A DNA stretch of 64,000 nt from an uncultured Lachnospiraceae bacterium. GTDB lineage: Bacteria > Bacillota > Clostridia > Lachnospirales > Lachnospiraceae. Position numbers and translations under genes: made by a program. Under the pieces are notes generated by a model. It saw only the letters and a list, made by a program, of their open reading frames with translations. It had not been told where the DNA came from and ran no database searches. The stretch is from NCBI GenBank assembly GCA_947245585.1, contig CAMXPV010000004.1:1-64000 (forward strand). Direction: 5' to 3'. Below are positions 1 through 7,807 of the stretch, in pieces (position 1 is the first letter of the stretch; the number at the start of each line of letters is the position of its first letter).

Positions 1-175
1 AAAACATTGGCATGACATGGAAAACATAGAAAATGACAAGCAAAAGCACATGCACGGACGCAATAGAAGCAATCAGGGCATGAAACTTGAGGCGGTTCGT
101 GATCTGCCGCTTGCCGCTTAACACACTTTTGAAATTTTTCATGCCTTTTTTCAGGCGGGATTTCCAATTTTGCAT
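1..175 (-). CDS. N-terminus of an unidentified membrane protein (runs off the left edge)
   Basis: Only the first 58 codons are present, read leftward from an ATG at 175-173. The sequence begins MQNWKSRLKKGMKNFKSV, a basic cytoplasmic stretch, followed at about residues 33-53 by one strongly hydrophobic segment (ALIASIASVHVLLLVIFYVF) that looks like a signal anchor or first membrane helix. A GGAAAT stretch lies 5-10 bases before the ATG, and a sigma-A-type promoter lies about 75 bases upstream. The family cannot be named from the fragment; a sensor or signalling enzyme with an N-terminal anchor would fit, but this is a guess. Confidence 0.6.
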   Translation of the reverse strand, partial: MQNWKSRLKKGMKNFKSVLSGKRQITNRLKFHALIASIASVHVLLLVIFYVFHVMPMF

Positions 176-249
176 CTTATTTCCATTCAAGTTCCGGTTT
201 ATGCTGTCGCTTCCGTGATACAGAACAATTCACACAAATAATCTATTAT

Positions 250-278
250 AGTATACTCCCAAAAAATATATTTGTAAA
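250..278 (-). promoter_or_regulatory. Promoter for the leftward membrane-protein gene
   Basis: On the minus strand TTTACA (278-273) and TATACT (255-250) are separated by 17 bases, a good sigma-A-type match. It points at the truncated gene starting at 175. Confidence 0.5.
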
Positions 279-305
279 TCGTTATGTCACATTTTGTGAA
301 AACAC

Positions 306-334
306 TTGTTCGATTACACAACATCTGGTATACT
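306..334 (+). promoter_or_regulatory. Promoter that appears to start transcription at the ATG of the next gene
   Basis: TTGTTC at 306-311 and TATACT at 329-334 have a 17-base spacer. The expected start of transcription, about seven bases after the -10 box, falls at 341-342, which is the A of the ATG at 342. No Shine-Dalgarno sequence lies before that ATG, so a leaderless mRNA is the simplest reading. Confidence 0.5.
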
Positions 335-341
335 GATAGCT

Positions 342-1079
342 ATGGATAAGGAATCATTTGAACGGGCAAAATTGAAAGTGTTGTTAAAGCAAAATGATCC
401 CCACGGTTTTGGGACTCTGCAGGAAAAAACGCTTCATGCGGTGATGAAACTTGCTTATGAACCCGATGAGGACTGCCATGAAGTGCCGGTGGAAGGGTTT
501 ATTGCAGACATTTATAATAAGGGACACATCATTGAAATCCAGAATGGCAATTTCGGCAAACTGCGGCCTAAACTGGCTGCTTTTCTGCCACTTTATCCGG
601 TCACGGTGGTGCTGCCGATCCCGCATTTTAAATGGTTGATCTGGATGGACGAGGAGAGCGGGGCGCTTTCCGAAAAACACAAATCACCGGTGACGGGAAA
701 CGCCTATCATGCATTTTCGGAGCTGTATCGGATCAAGACTTTTTTGAAAGACCCCAATTTGTCCTTCTCCTTTCCCCTGATCGATATGGATGAATACCGT
801 CTGTTAAACGGATGGAGCCGCAATAAAAAGCGGGGTTCTTCCCGCTATGACAGAATGCCCCTCTCCCTTTTTGATGAGATCCGGGTGGAGCGGAGGGAAG
901 ATTTCATGCAGTTTGTCCCGATTGACCTGCCGGAACCCTTCACGATTACGGATTTTGCGAAGGCGGCGGGTATCAGACGGGAACTGGCAGCGGATGCCGT
1001 TCCGACTCTGATGTATCTGGATATCCTGCAAAGGGACGGAAAGCGGGGACGGGAATATCTGTACCGGGTGGAAGAATGA
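342..1079 (+). CDS. Unknown protein: possible nuclease-like domain with C-terminal winged-helix-like region
   Basis: A 245-residue soluble protein with no recognised name. Residues about 40-85 contain an acidic E-x-x-x-AD-I pattern, then IIEIQ and a conserved-looking NFGKLRPKLAAFLP. The spacing D..ExQ resembles a PD-(D/E)XK nuclease core, but this is inference from pattern only. The last 50 residues (TITDFAKAAGIRRELAADAV..LQRDGKRG) look like a winged-helix DNA-binding domain. The ATG at 342 is preferred over the upstream TTG at 306 because 306 lies inside the -35 box. It is a single gene ahead of the topoisomerase operon, which has its own promoter. Confidence 0.6.
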   Translation: MDKESFERAKLKVLLKQNDPHGFGTLQEKTLHAVMKLAYEPDEDCHEVPVEGFIADIYNKGHIIEIQNGNFGKLRPKLAAFLPLYPVTVVLPIPHFKWLIWMDEESGALSEKHKSPVTGNAYHAFSELYRIKTFLKDPNLSFSFPLIDMDEYRLLNGWSRNKKRGSSRYDRMPLSLFDEIRVERREDFMQFVPIDLPEPFTITDFAKAAGIRRELAADAVPTLMYLDILQRDGKRGREYLYRVEE

Positions 1080-1094
1080 AGCCGCGCAGGCGGT

Positions 1095-1120
1095 GGCACA
1101 TGATCTTGGCACATGATCTT
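1095..1120 (+). repeat. Two tandem copies of a 13-bp unit
   Basis: GGCACATGATCTT occurs twice head to tail (1095-1107 and 1108-1120), just after the stop of the preceding gene and upstream of the parE promoter. No function is apparent; it may be a replication-slippage duplication. Confidence 0.8.
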
Positions 1121-1131
1121 GTATTTATTCT

Positions 1132-1160
1132 TTGCAAAAATACTAAATGTATGGTAAACT
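1132..1160 (+). promoter_or_regulatory. Promoter of the topoisomerase IV operon
   Basis: TTGCAA at 1132-1137 and TAAACT at 1155-1160 are 17 bases apart. The leader is about 50 bases and ends with AGAGG at 1207-1211 before the parE ATG at 1217. Confidence 0.55.
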
Positions 1161-1216
1161 TTACGCGGAGCAAAATCGAACCGTATTGTGGTTTTTATTA
1201 GATTAAAGAGGTAATT

Positions 1217-3145
1217 ATGGCTAAGACAGATACAAACACATATGATGCCTCCAGCATCACAGTTCTGGAAGGACTGGAGGCAGTCCGGGTTCGTCCCGGC
1301 ATGTACATCGGCAGCGTCTCCACAAAGGGCTTAAACCACCTGATCTACGAGATTATGGACAATGCGGTGGACGAGCATCTGGCGGGCTTTTGCAGTACCA
1401 TCCGGGTGACGCTTGAAGCGGACGGCTCCGCCACCGTCTCGGATAACGGACGGGGTATCCCTGTGGGCATGCACGAAAAGGGCATCAGCGCGGAGCGGCT
1501 TGTATTTACGACCCTCCACGCAGGCGGTAAATTCGATAACGACGCCTATAAGACTAGCGGCGGACTTCACGGTGTGGGTTCCTCGGTGGTAAATGCCTTG
1601 TCCACTTATCTGCATGTGACGGTAAAAACCGGCGGGCAGATCTATGAGGATCATTATGAGCGGGGCATTCCCACGATGGAATTGAAAGACGGGCTGCTCC
1701 CCTCAATTGGAAAGACGAGGGAATCGGGTACTACCATCAATTTCCTGCCGGACGATACCATCTTTGACAAGACCCGGTTTAAGGAAGATGACGTAAAGAG
1801 CCGTCTTCACGAGACCGCTTACTTAAACCCGGAGCTTACGATTATCTATGAGGATAAGAGGGGCCCTGAGGTTGAACATATCGAGTACCATGAGCCGGAG
1901 GGAATTGTCGGCTTTATCAAAGATATGAATAAATCCAGAGAAAGCATTCACGACGTGATCTACTTTAAAGGCGAAGCGGAGGGGATCACCGTGGAGGGCG
2001 CATTCCAGTATGTGAACGAGTTCCACGAGAATGTGCTTGGTTTTTGTAATAATATCTACAACGCTGAGGGCGGCACCCATCTGACAGGATTTAAGACCAT
2101 GTTTACAAACGTGATCAACACCTATGCCCGGGGGCTAAACATTCTGAAAGAAAAGGATGTGAACTTCACCGGCGCGGATGTGAGAAACGGTATGACGGCG
2201 GTCATCTCCATCAAGCACCCCGATCCCCGTTTTGAGGGACAGACCAAGACCAAACTGGACAATCAGGATGCGGCCAAGGTGGTGAGCAAAGTCACAGGCG
2301 ACGAGATCGTCCGATTCTTTGACCGCAATCTGGACACCTTAAAGAGCATTATCGGCTGTGCGGAAAAGGCAGCCAAAATCAGAAAGACAGAGGAGAAGGC
2401 CAAGACCAATCTTCTGACAAAGCAAAAATTTTCTTTTGACTCCAATGGAAAACTTGCCAACTGTGAATCCAAAGATGCCTCCAAATGCGAAATCTTCATC
2501 GTGGAGGGAGATTCCGCAGGCGGCAGCGCCAAGACCGCCAGAAACCGCATGTATCAGGCAATCCTGCCGATCCGCGGCAAGATTCTTAATGTGGAGAAGG
2601 CAAGTATCGACAAGGTACTGGCAAACGCCGAGATCAAGACCATGATCAACGCCTTTGGCTGCGGGTTTTCGGAAGGGTACGGCAACGACTTCGATATCTC
2701 GAAGCTGCGCTACGACAAGATCATCATCATGGCCGATGCGGATGTGGACGGTGCCCATATATCCACCCTGCTGCTCACCCTGTTTTACCGCTTTATGCCG
2801 GAGCTGATCTATGAGGGGCATGTCTATATTGCCATGCCGCCCCTCTACAAAGCCATGCCGTCGAAGGGGGCGGAAGAGTACCTCTACGACGATAAGGCGT
2901 TGGAAAAATACCGAAAACGACACAAAGGGCCTTTCACCTTGCAGCGCTATAAGGGTCTTGGCGAAATGGATGCCGAACAGCTCTGGGAGACCACCCTTGA
3001 TCCCGACACCAGGATGTTAAAGCAGGTGGAGATCGAGGATGCCCGCATGGCGAGCGAGGTGACGGAAATGCTTATGGGGACGGAGGTCCCTCCGAGAAAA
3101 GCGTTCATCTACAAGAACGCGCAGGAGGCGGAGCTGGATGTCTGA
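1217..3145 (+). CDS. parE: DNA topoisomerase IV subunit B (ParE/GyrB family)
   Basis: The 642-residue ATPase subunit of a type IIA topoisomerase; with the A subunit encoded two genes downstream it would decatenate or relax DNA. The GHKL ATPase domain shows the catalytic Glu45 in YEIMDNAVDEH, DNGRGIP, and the GGLHGVGSSVVNALS lid. The TOPRIM domain shows EGDSAGG near residue 430 and the metal-binding DADVD near 507-511. A GyrB and a ParE are hard to separate by this subunit alone; the partner lacks a gyrase box, so ParE is preferred. Its stop overlaps the start of the acetyltransferase gene (ATGTCTGA), indicating translational coupling. Confidence 0.9.
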   Translation: MAKTDTNTYDASSITVLEGLEAVRVRPGMYIGSVSTKGLNHLIYEIMDNAVDEHLAGFCSTIRVTLEADGSATVSDNGRGIPVGMHEKGISAERLVFTTLHAGGKFDNDAYKTSGGLHGVGSSVVNALSTYLHVTVKTGGQIYEDHYERGIPTMELKDGLLPSIGKTRESGTTINFLPDDTIFDKTRFKEDDVKSRLHETAYLNPELTIIYEDKRGPEVEHIEYHEPEGIVGFIKDMNKSRESIHDVIYFKGEAEGITVEGAFQYVNEFHENVLGFCNNIYNAEGGTHLTGFKTMFTNVINTYARGLNILKEKDVNFTGADVRNGMTAVISIKHPDPRFEGQTKTKLDNQDAAKVVSKVTGDEIVRFFDRNLDTLKSIIGCAEKAAKIRKTEEKAKTNLLTKQKFSFDSNGKLANCESKDASKCEIFIVEGDSAGGSAKTARNRMYQAILPIRGKILNVEKASIDKVLANAEIKTMINAFGCGFSEGYGNDFDISKLRYDKIIIMADADVDGAHISTLLLTLFYRFMPELIYEGHVYIAMPPLYKAMPSKGAEEYLYDDKALEKYRKRHKGPFTLQRYKGLGEMDAEQLWETTLDPDTRMLKQVEIEDARMASEVTEMLMGTEVPPRKAFIYKNAQEAELDV

Positions 3146-3623
3146 TATCAGAAAAGCAACGACAGAGGATGCCTCAAGGTTGGCGGAAATCCTTGTCTTT
3201 ACCAAACGGATGAACTACAGGCCGATTTTTCAAAACGATCCGGTGTCCTTCGGGGAAATACAGGTGCTTCCCATCGCGCTAGCCTATCTGGAGCATCCCC
3301 AGAGCCTTGAAAATATCTGGGTCTATGACGATGCCTTTGTCAAAGGAATGATTCACATAGAGAGAACCCAGATCGAGGAACTGTATGTGGACAGTTTTTT
3401 TGCGTCCATGGGTATCGGCACGCAGTTAATCGAATTTGCATTACAAAAAAAGAATGCAGATTGGCTGTGGGTGTTGGAAAAGAATGATAAGGCCATCCGT
3501 TTTTATAAAAGACGCGGGTTTGTCCTGACGAGGGAGCGCGCTTATCAGGAGGGCACAACAGAATATCTTGTAAAAATGGTGCATAACAAAAGCCTAACAG
3601 GTAAAGAGGGAAGTAGTTTATGA
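3138..3623 (+). CDS. GNAT-family N-acetyltransferase inside the topoisomerase IV operon
   Basis: A 161-residue acyl-CoA-dependent acetyltransferase of GNAT fold. The acetyl-CoA binding region is visible at about residues 88-103 (LYVDSFFASMGIGTQLIEFA, with the Q/GxGxG/A-like turn as SMGIGTQ) and the C-terminal NDKAIRFYKRRGF motif is typical. The ATG overlaps the parE stop, and its TGA overlaps the parC ATG, so it is cotranslated with both subunits. Substrate is unknown. Its place between parE and parC invites the idea of acetylating the enzyme or a drug that targets it, but nothing in the sequence proves that. Confidence 0.85.
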   Translation: MSDIRKATTEDASRLAEILVFTKRMNYRPIFQNDPVSFGEIQVLPIALAYLEHPQSLENIWVYDDAFVKGMIHIERTQIEELYVDSFFASMGIGTQLIEFALQKKNADWLWVLEKNDKAIRFYKRRGFVLTRERAYQEGTTEYLVKMVHNKSLTGKEGSSL

Positions 3624-5860
3624 ACGACAGAATCATCAAAACGGAATACTCCGAGGTAATGCAGAAATCCTATATCGACTACGCCATGAGCGTGATTATC
3701 GCAAGAGCCCTGCCGGACGCAAGGGACGGCTTAAAACCGGTGCAGCGGCGCACCCTCTACGACATGCACGAGCTTGGCATCCGCTATGACAGGCCCTATC
3801 GGAAATCGGCCCGTATCGTGGGCGATACCATGGGTAAATACCATCCCCACGGCGACAGCTCCATCTATGAAGCGTTGGTGGTCATGTCCCAGGATTTCAA
3901 AAAGGGGCTGCCCCTGATTGACGGCCACGGCAACTTCGGCAATATCGAGGGGGACGGCGCGGCTGCCATGCGTTACACGGAGGCCCGTCTGGAACAGATT
4001 ACCCAGGAAGCCTTCTTGGCCGATCTGGACAAGGATGTGGTGGATTTCATTCCGAACTTTGACGAGACGGAGAAGGAGCCAAGCGTCCTTCCCGTAAAAA
4101 TTCCAAATCTTCTGATCAACGGATCAGAGGGCATTGCGGTGGGTATGGCGACCAACATCCCGCCTCACAATCTTGCCGAGGTGATCGATGCCACAAAGGC
4201 CTATATGCTAGATGAAAATATCACCACCAGAGAGTTGATGCGATATGTGAAGGGCCCCGATTTTCCAACCGGCGGCATCGTCATCAATCAGGACGAGCTT
4301 TTGGAAATCTATGAAACCGGTATGGGGAAAATCAAACTGCGGGGCAAGGTCGAGGTGGAGAAAGCCAAAGGCGGCAAGACAAATCTGGTAATTACCGAGA
4401 TCCCCTACACCATGATCGGCGCAAACATCGGTAAATTCCTGATGGATGTGGCGGCCCTTGCGGAGACGAAAAAAACGCAGGATATCGTGGATATCACAAA
4501 CCAGTCCTCCAAGGAGGGCATCCGCATTGTGATCGAACTTCGAAAGGATGCGGATGTAGAGAATTTTAAAAATATGCTCTACAAAAAGACCCGTCTGGAA
4601 GACACCTTCGGTGTCAATATGCTGGCCATCTCGGACGGCCGCCCGGAGACCCTGGGATTGAAGGCCATCATCCGGGAGAGCGTCAATTTCCAGTACGAGG
4701 TGGCAGGACGAAAATACCGGAATCTTCTGGAGAAGGAGTTGGAGCGCAAGGAGATTCAGGAGGGATTGATCAAGGCCTGCAATGTGATCGACCTGATTAT
4801 TGAAATTCTCCGGGGTTCCAAAGACCGGGCCATGGCCAAAGGCTGCCTGGTGGAGGGAAAGACCGACGGCATTAAGTTCAAGTCCAAGGAATCCAAGGTG
4901 ATGGCTGCACAGCTTATGTTCACGGAAAAGCAGGCCAACGCCATTCTGGAGATGCGTCTTTATAAGTTGATCGGTCTGGAAATCGAAGCCCTCATTAACG
5001 AGCATGAAGATACCATGGCGAATATTTACCGCTATGAAGATATTCTGGCTCGCAGGGATTCCATGGCGCAGGTGATCATCAACGAGTTGGATGAAATCAA
5101 GGAAAAATATAAGCGGAAGAGAAGAACCCAGATCACCAACGCAGAGGAGGCCGTCTATGTGGAGAAAAAAGTGGAAGAGATGGACATCGTCTTTTTGATG
5201 GACCGCTTCGGTTACGCAAAGACCATAGATATGGCTACCTACGAGCGCAACAAGGAGGCCGCCGACGCGGAAAACCGTTACGCTTTTGTCTGCAAAAATA
5301 CAGGTAAGATATGCCTCTTTACCAACACGGGGCAGCTCCATACCGTGAAGGCCATGGATTTACCCTTCGGGAAATTCCGGGATAAGGGCGTGCCCATCGA
5401 CAATGTGAGCAATTACGACTCCGCAAAAGAAACCTTAGTTTATGCGGCCAGCCAAAGCGACCTGAACCTCTACCGTGTCATCTTTGCCACCAAACAGGCG
5501 ATGTTAAAGGTGGTAGACGGCGGGGAATTTGACGTGGCCAAGCGCACCGTGGCTGCCACTAAATTGGCGGACGGTGACGAGGTGGTGAGCGTGACCGCCT
5601 TCAAGGAACAGAGAAACATCATTTTACAGTCAAAATCCGGCTACTTCCTGCGCTTTGCGGTGGAGGAGATTCCGGAAAAGAAGAAAGGCGCGATTGGAGT
5701 CCGGGGCATGAAACTTTCTGCCAAAGATGAAATTGAGGCAGTGTATTATTCCCAGAACGCGGTGGAACATACCATCGAATACGGGGAGCGGACCCTTGAG
5801 CTAAATAAAATCAAGCTCGGGCACCGTGACAGTAAAGGAGTGAAACTCAGACTGCAATAA
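3620..5860 (+). CDS. parC: DNA topoisomerase IV subunit A (ParC/GyrA family)
   Basis: The 746-residue DNA-cleaving subunit. The catalytic tyrosine is Tyr119 in AAAMRYTEA, and the winged-helix and tower domains follow the usual order. The quinolone-pocket segment [13 protein letters not shown] carries Ser80 and Glu84 at the positions equivalent to E. coli GyrA Ser83 and Asp87, i.e. a sensitive-type arrangement. The C-terminal beta-pinwheel has no GyrA-box (QRRGGKG-like); the corresponding area reads [13 protein letters not shown]. Absence of that box supports topoisomerase IV over gyrase. The start overlaps the GNAT stop (ATGA). Confidence 0.88.
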   Translation: MNDRIIKTEYSEVMQKSYIDYAMSVIIARALPDARDGLKPVQRRTLYDMHELGIRYDRPYRKSARIVGDTMGKYHPHGDSSIYEALVVMSQDFKKGLPLIDGHGNFGNIEGDGAAAMRYTEARLEQITQEAFLADLDKDVVDFIPNFDETEKEPSVLPVKIPNLLINGSEGIAVGMATNIPPHNLAEVIDATKAYMLDENITTRELMRYVKGPDFPTGGIVINQDELLEIYETGMGKIKLRGKVEVEKAKGGKTNLVITEIPYTMIGANIGKFLMDVAALAETKKTQDIVDITNQSSKEGIRIVIELRKDADVENFKNMLYKKTRLEDTFGVNMLAISDGRPETLGLKAIIRESVNFQYEVAGRKYRNLLEKELERKEIQEGLIKACNVIDLIIEILRGSKDRAMAKGCLVEGKTDGIKFKSKESKVMAAQLMFTEKQANAILEMRLYKLIGLEIEALINEHEDTMANIYRYEDILARRDSMAQVIINELDEIKEKYKRKRRTQITNAEEAVYVEKKVEEMDIVFLMDRFGYAKTIDMATYERNKEAADAENRYAFVCKNTGKICLFTNTGQLHTVKAMDLPFGKFRDKGVPIDNVSNYDSAKETLVYAASQSDLNLYRVIFATKQAMLKVVDGGEFDVAKRTVAATKLADGDEVVSVTAFKEQRNIILQSKSGYFLRFAVEEIPEKKKGAIGVRGMKLSAKDEIEAVYYSQNAVEHTIEYGERTLELNKIKLGHRDSKGVKLRLQ

Positions 5861-5887
5861 ACAGGCATCTGAGAGTCAGGAGCAAAT

Positions 5888-6436
5888 ATGAGAGTCATAG
5901 CAGGAACGGCGAAAAGCCTGCGTTTGAAGACACCGGAGGGGATGGATACCAGACCGACCACGGACCGGATCAAAGAGACCTTGTTTAATATGCTGCAGCC
6001 GTATCTGGGCGGGGCGTTGTTTGTGGACTTATTCAGCGGAAGCGGCGGAATCGGGATTGAGGCGTTAAGCCGCGGCGCAAGACACGCTTACTTTGTGGAG
6101 AGCGACAAAAGAGCGCTGTCCTGTATTCTGGACAATCTCCAGTTTACCCATCTGGCAGACCGGGCGACAGTGCTAAAGACCGATGTATTCTCCGCCCTAT
6201 ACGGGATCCACGAGAAGGAAGCCGACATCATTTTTATGGATCCGCCCTACGACTGCGGCCTGGAACGCCGGACGCTTTCCGTGTTAAAAGAACTGTCCTG
6301 GGTGACAGAAAATACTCTGATCGTGATGGAAACCTCCCTGCAGTCAGACCTTTCATGGACGGAGGAACTGGGCTTTTCGGTGGAAAAGGAGAAGCGTTAT
6401 AAGACGAATTGCCACCTTTTTTGTCGAAAAATATAA
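5888..6436 (+). CDS. rsmD: 16S rRNA (guanine(966)-N2)-methyltransferase RsmD
   Basis: A 182-residue SAM-dependent methyltransferase that modifies G966 of 16S rRNA. Seen: N-terminal MRVIAGTAKSLRLKTP with TRPTTDRIKETLFN, the SAM-binding DLFSGSGGIGIEALSRGA, and catalytic DPPY in IIFMDPPYDC. An AGGAGC ribosome site precedes the ATG. rsmD, coaD and ylbJ occur in this order in Bacillus (ylbH-ylbI-ylbJ), as they do here with two added genes. Confidence 0.93.
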   Translation: MRVIAGTAKSLRLKTPEGMDTRPTTDRIKETLFNMLQPYLGGALFVDLFSGSGGIGIEALSRGARHAYFVESDKRALSCILDNLQFTHLADRATVLKTDVFSALYGIHEKEADIIFMDPPYDCGLERRTLSVLKELSWVTENTLIVMETSLQSDLSWTEELGFSVEKEKRYKTNCHLFCRKI

Positions 6437-6491
6437 TATTTTGCGTGATTTTCCAAAAAAATTTAAAATAAATGAAGACATTTCGACAAAA
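6419..6491. repeat. 11-bp inverted repeat across the rsmD end
   Basis: TTTTGTCGAAA (6419-6429, last codons of rsmD) is repeated inverted as TTTCGACAAAA (6481-6491), separated by 51 A/T-rich bases. It could form a long-loop hairpin in the mRNA between rsmD and coaD. A weak promoter-like pair TTCGAC/TATCAT overlaps its right arm. Role unknown. Confidence 0.5.
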
Positions 6492-6568
6492 GTGTTTTAA
6501 TATGGTATCATGAGTTTTGTATTGGAATCGGTTTTCCAGTTTTCTATTGGCAATGCGAGGGGCTTTCA

Positions 6569-7057
6569 ATGAAGGCAGCAATTTATCCGGGAAGTTTTGA
6601 TCCGGTGACCTATGGTCATTTGGATATCATCAAACGCGCTTCCGCAATTTTTGACGAATTGACGGTAAGCGTCTTGAACAATAAAACAAAGACTCCATTG
6701 TTTTCTGTGGAAGAACGTGTTAAAATGTTAGAGGAAGCGACCGCGGATCTACCGAATGTGACGATAGATTCTTTTAGTGGTCTGCTTGTCGATTATGCCG
6801 CAAGGAAGGATATCCATGTGGCAGTTAGAGGTTTGCGCGCAATCACGGATTTTGAATACGAACTGCAGATTGCCCAGACCAACCGTAAATTTTCCGAGGG
6901 AAAGTTGGATACGGTATTTCTGACGACCAGTCTTGAATACGCATACTTAAGTTCTACTACGGTTAAGGAAATAGCCAGTTTTAACGGCGATATCTCAGAG
7001 TGCGTGCCGGACTTTGTGGGACGGATGATCTATGAAAAATATGGATATAAGAGATAG
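6569..7057 (+). CDS. coaD: Phosphopantetheine adenylyltransferase
   Basis: A 162-residue enzyme of coenzyme A synthesis that joins ATP and 4'-phosphopantetheine to give dephospho-CoA. The nucleotidyltransferase signature is clear: [14 protein letters not shown] at residues 8-21, [16 protein letters not shown] in the middle, and [11 protein letters not shown] near the C-terminus. Length is standard. A GAGGGG ribosome site lies before the ATG. Confidence 0.95.
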   Translation: MKAAIYPGSFDPVTYGHLDIIKRASAIFDELTVSVLNNKTKTPLFSVEERVKMLEEATADLPNVTIDSFSGLLVDYAARKDIHVAVRGLRAITDFEYELQIAQTNRKFSEGKLDTVFLTTSLEYAYLSSTTVKEIASFNGDISECVPDFVGRMIYEKYGYKR

Positions 7058-7065
7058 GAGCAAGC

Positions 7066-7677
7066 ATGAGCAGTAGAATTGAACAATTGATTGACGAGAT
7101 TGAAGATTACATTGACGGATGTAAATTCCAACCTTTGTCCAAGACGAATATCATCGTAAATAAAGAGGAAATCGACGAACTCCTGCGGGAACTTCGCATG
7201 AAAACACCGGATGAAATCAAGCGCTATCAGAAGATTATCTCCAACAAGGAAGCGATCTTAAATGATGCCAGAACCAAGGCGGAGGCCCTGATCAAGGATG
7301 CGACGGTACAGACCACGGAATTGATCAATGAGCACGAGATTATGCAGCAGGCATATGCACAGGCCAATGAAGTCGTGCGCATGGCTACGAAGCAGGCACA
7401 GGATATTTTAAACAATGCGACCATGGAGGCCAACGGTGTGCGTACATCCGCCATGCAATATCTCGACGAAATGCTCTCCAATCTGGAAAATGCCATGACC
7501 GCTACGCTCACAACGACCACGGAGCATTATGAGAGTTTTTATAACACGATCAGCAGTTACAATGAAGTGGTGAAGGCAAACCGTGCGGAACTGCGTCCCG
7601 TAGAGGTGGAGAAAATGCTCAAGGAGGCGGAGGGCGAGACAGAGCCTGAGCCGAATCAGGAATTGAATCTGATGTAG
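7066..7677 (+). CDS. Coiled-coil protein, DivIVA / ATP-synthase-b-like
   Basis: A 203-residue, mostly alpha-helical soluble protein. After a 25-residue N-terminal segment it has long heptad-like helices rich in Ala, Glu, Gln and Lys (KAEALIKDATVQTTELINE.., ATKQAQDILNNATMEANGVR). Such proteins in Clostridia are often labelled as V-type ATPase subunit H or DivIVA-like from coiled-coil similarity alone. It follows coaD by eight bases with its own AGGAG site. No catalytic motif is seen; a scaffold role in division or envelope assembly is only a possibility. Confidence 0.7.
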   Translation: MSSRIEQLIDEIEDYIDGCKFQPLSKTNIIVNKEEIDELLRELRMKTPDEIKRYQKIISNKEAILNDARTKAEALIKDATVQTTELINEHEIMQQAYAQANEVVRMATKQAQDILNNATMEANGVRTSAMQYLDEMLSNLENAMTATLTTTTEHYESFYNTISSYNEVVKANRAELRPVEVEKMLKEAEGETEPEPNQELNLM

Positions 7678-7682
7678 CTACA

Positions 7683-7702
7683 TAAACCGCGAAAGACAGC
7701 GG
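7683..7702 (+). repeat. First copy of an exact 20-bp direct repeat
   Basis: TAAACCGCGAAAGACAGCGG lies just after the coiled-coil gene's stop. The identical 20 bases recur at 12823-12842, inside the 3' end of the YgiQ-like gene. CCGC and GCGG within it can pair as a small hairpin. Confidence 0.85.
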
Positions 7703-7720
7703 ATTGAAAAGGGATGAGGG

Positions 7721-7760
7721 AGCCGGTTTCCGAAAGAAGCCGGCTTGTTCTTTTCTCTTT
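7721..7760 (+). terminator. Rho-independent terminator
   Basis: AGCCGGTTT (7721-7729) pairs with AAGCCGGCT (7737-7745), a 9-bp stem with one G-T pair and a 7-base loop, followed by a T-rich tract to 7760. It closes the rsmD-coaD-coiled-coil unit. Confidence 0.75.
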
Positions 7761-7807
7761 TGGCAAAATAACCCAACAGACAGAAATTTGTACCACACAG
7801 GAGAACC

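Noticed and set aside
287-299. TCACATTTTGTGA palindrome as a CRP-type site
   Set aside because: The half-sites are in the reverse order (TCACA-N3-TGTGA rather than TGTGA-N6-TCACA), so a CRP site is not supported.
4208-5341. 377-codon open frame on the minus strand of parC
   Set aside because: It is antisense to a well-conserved topoisomerase gene in codon-compatible phase, with no ribosome site or known motif.
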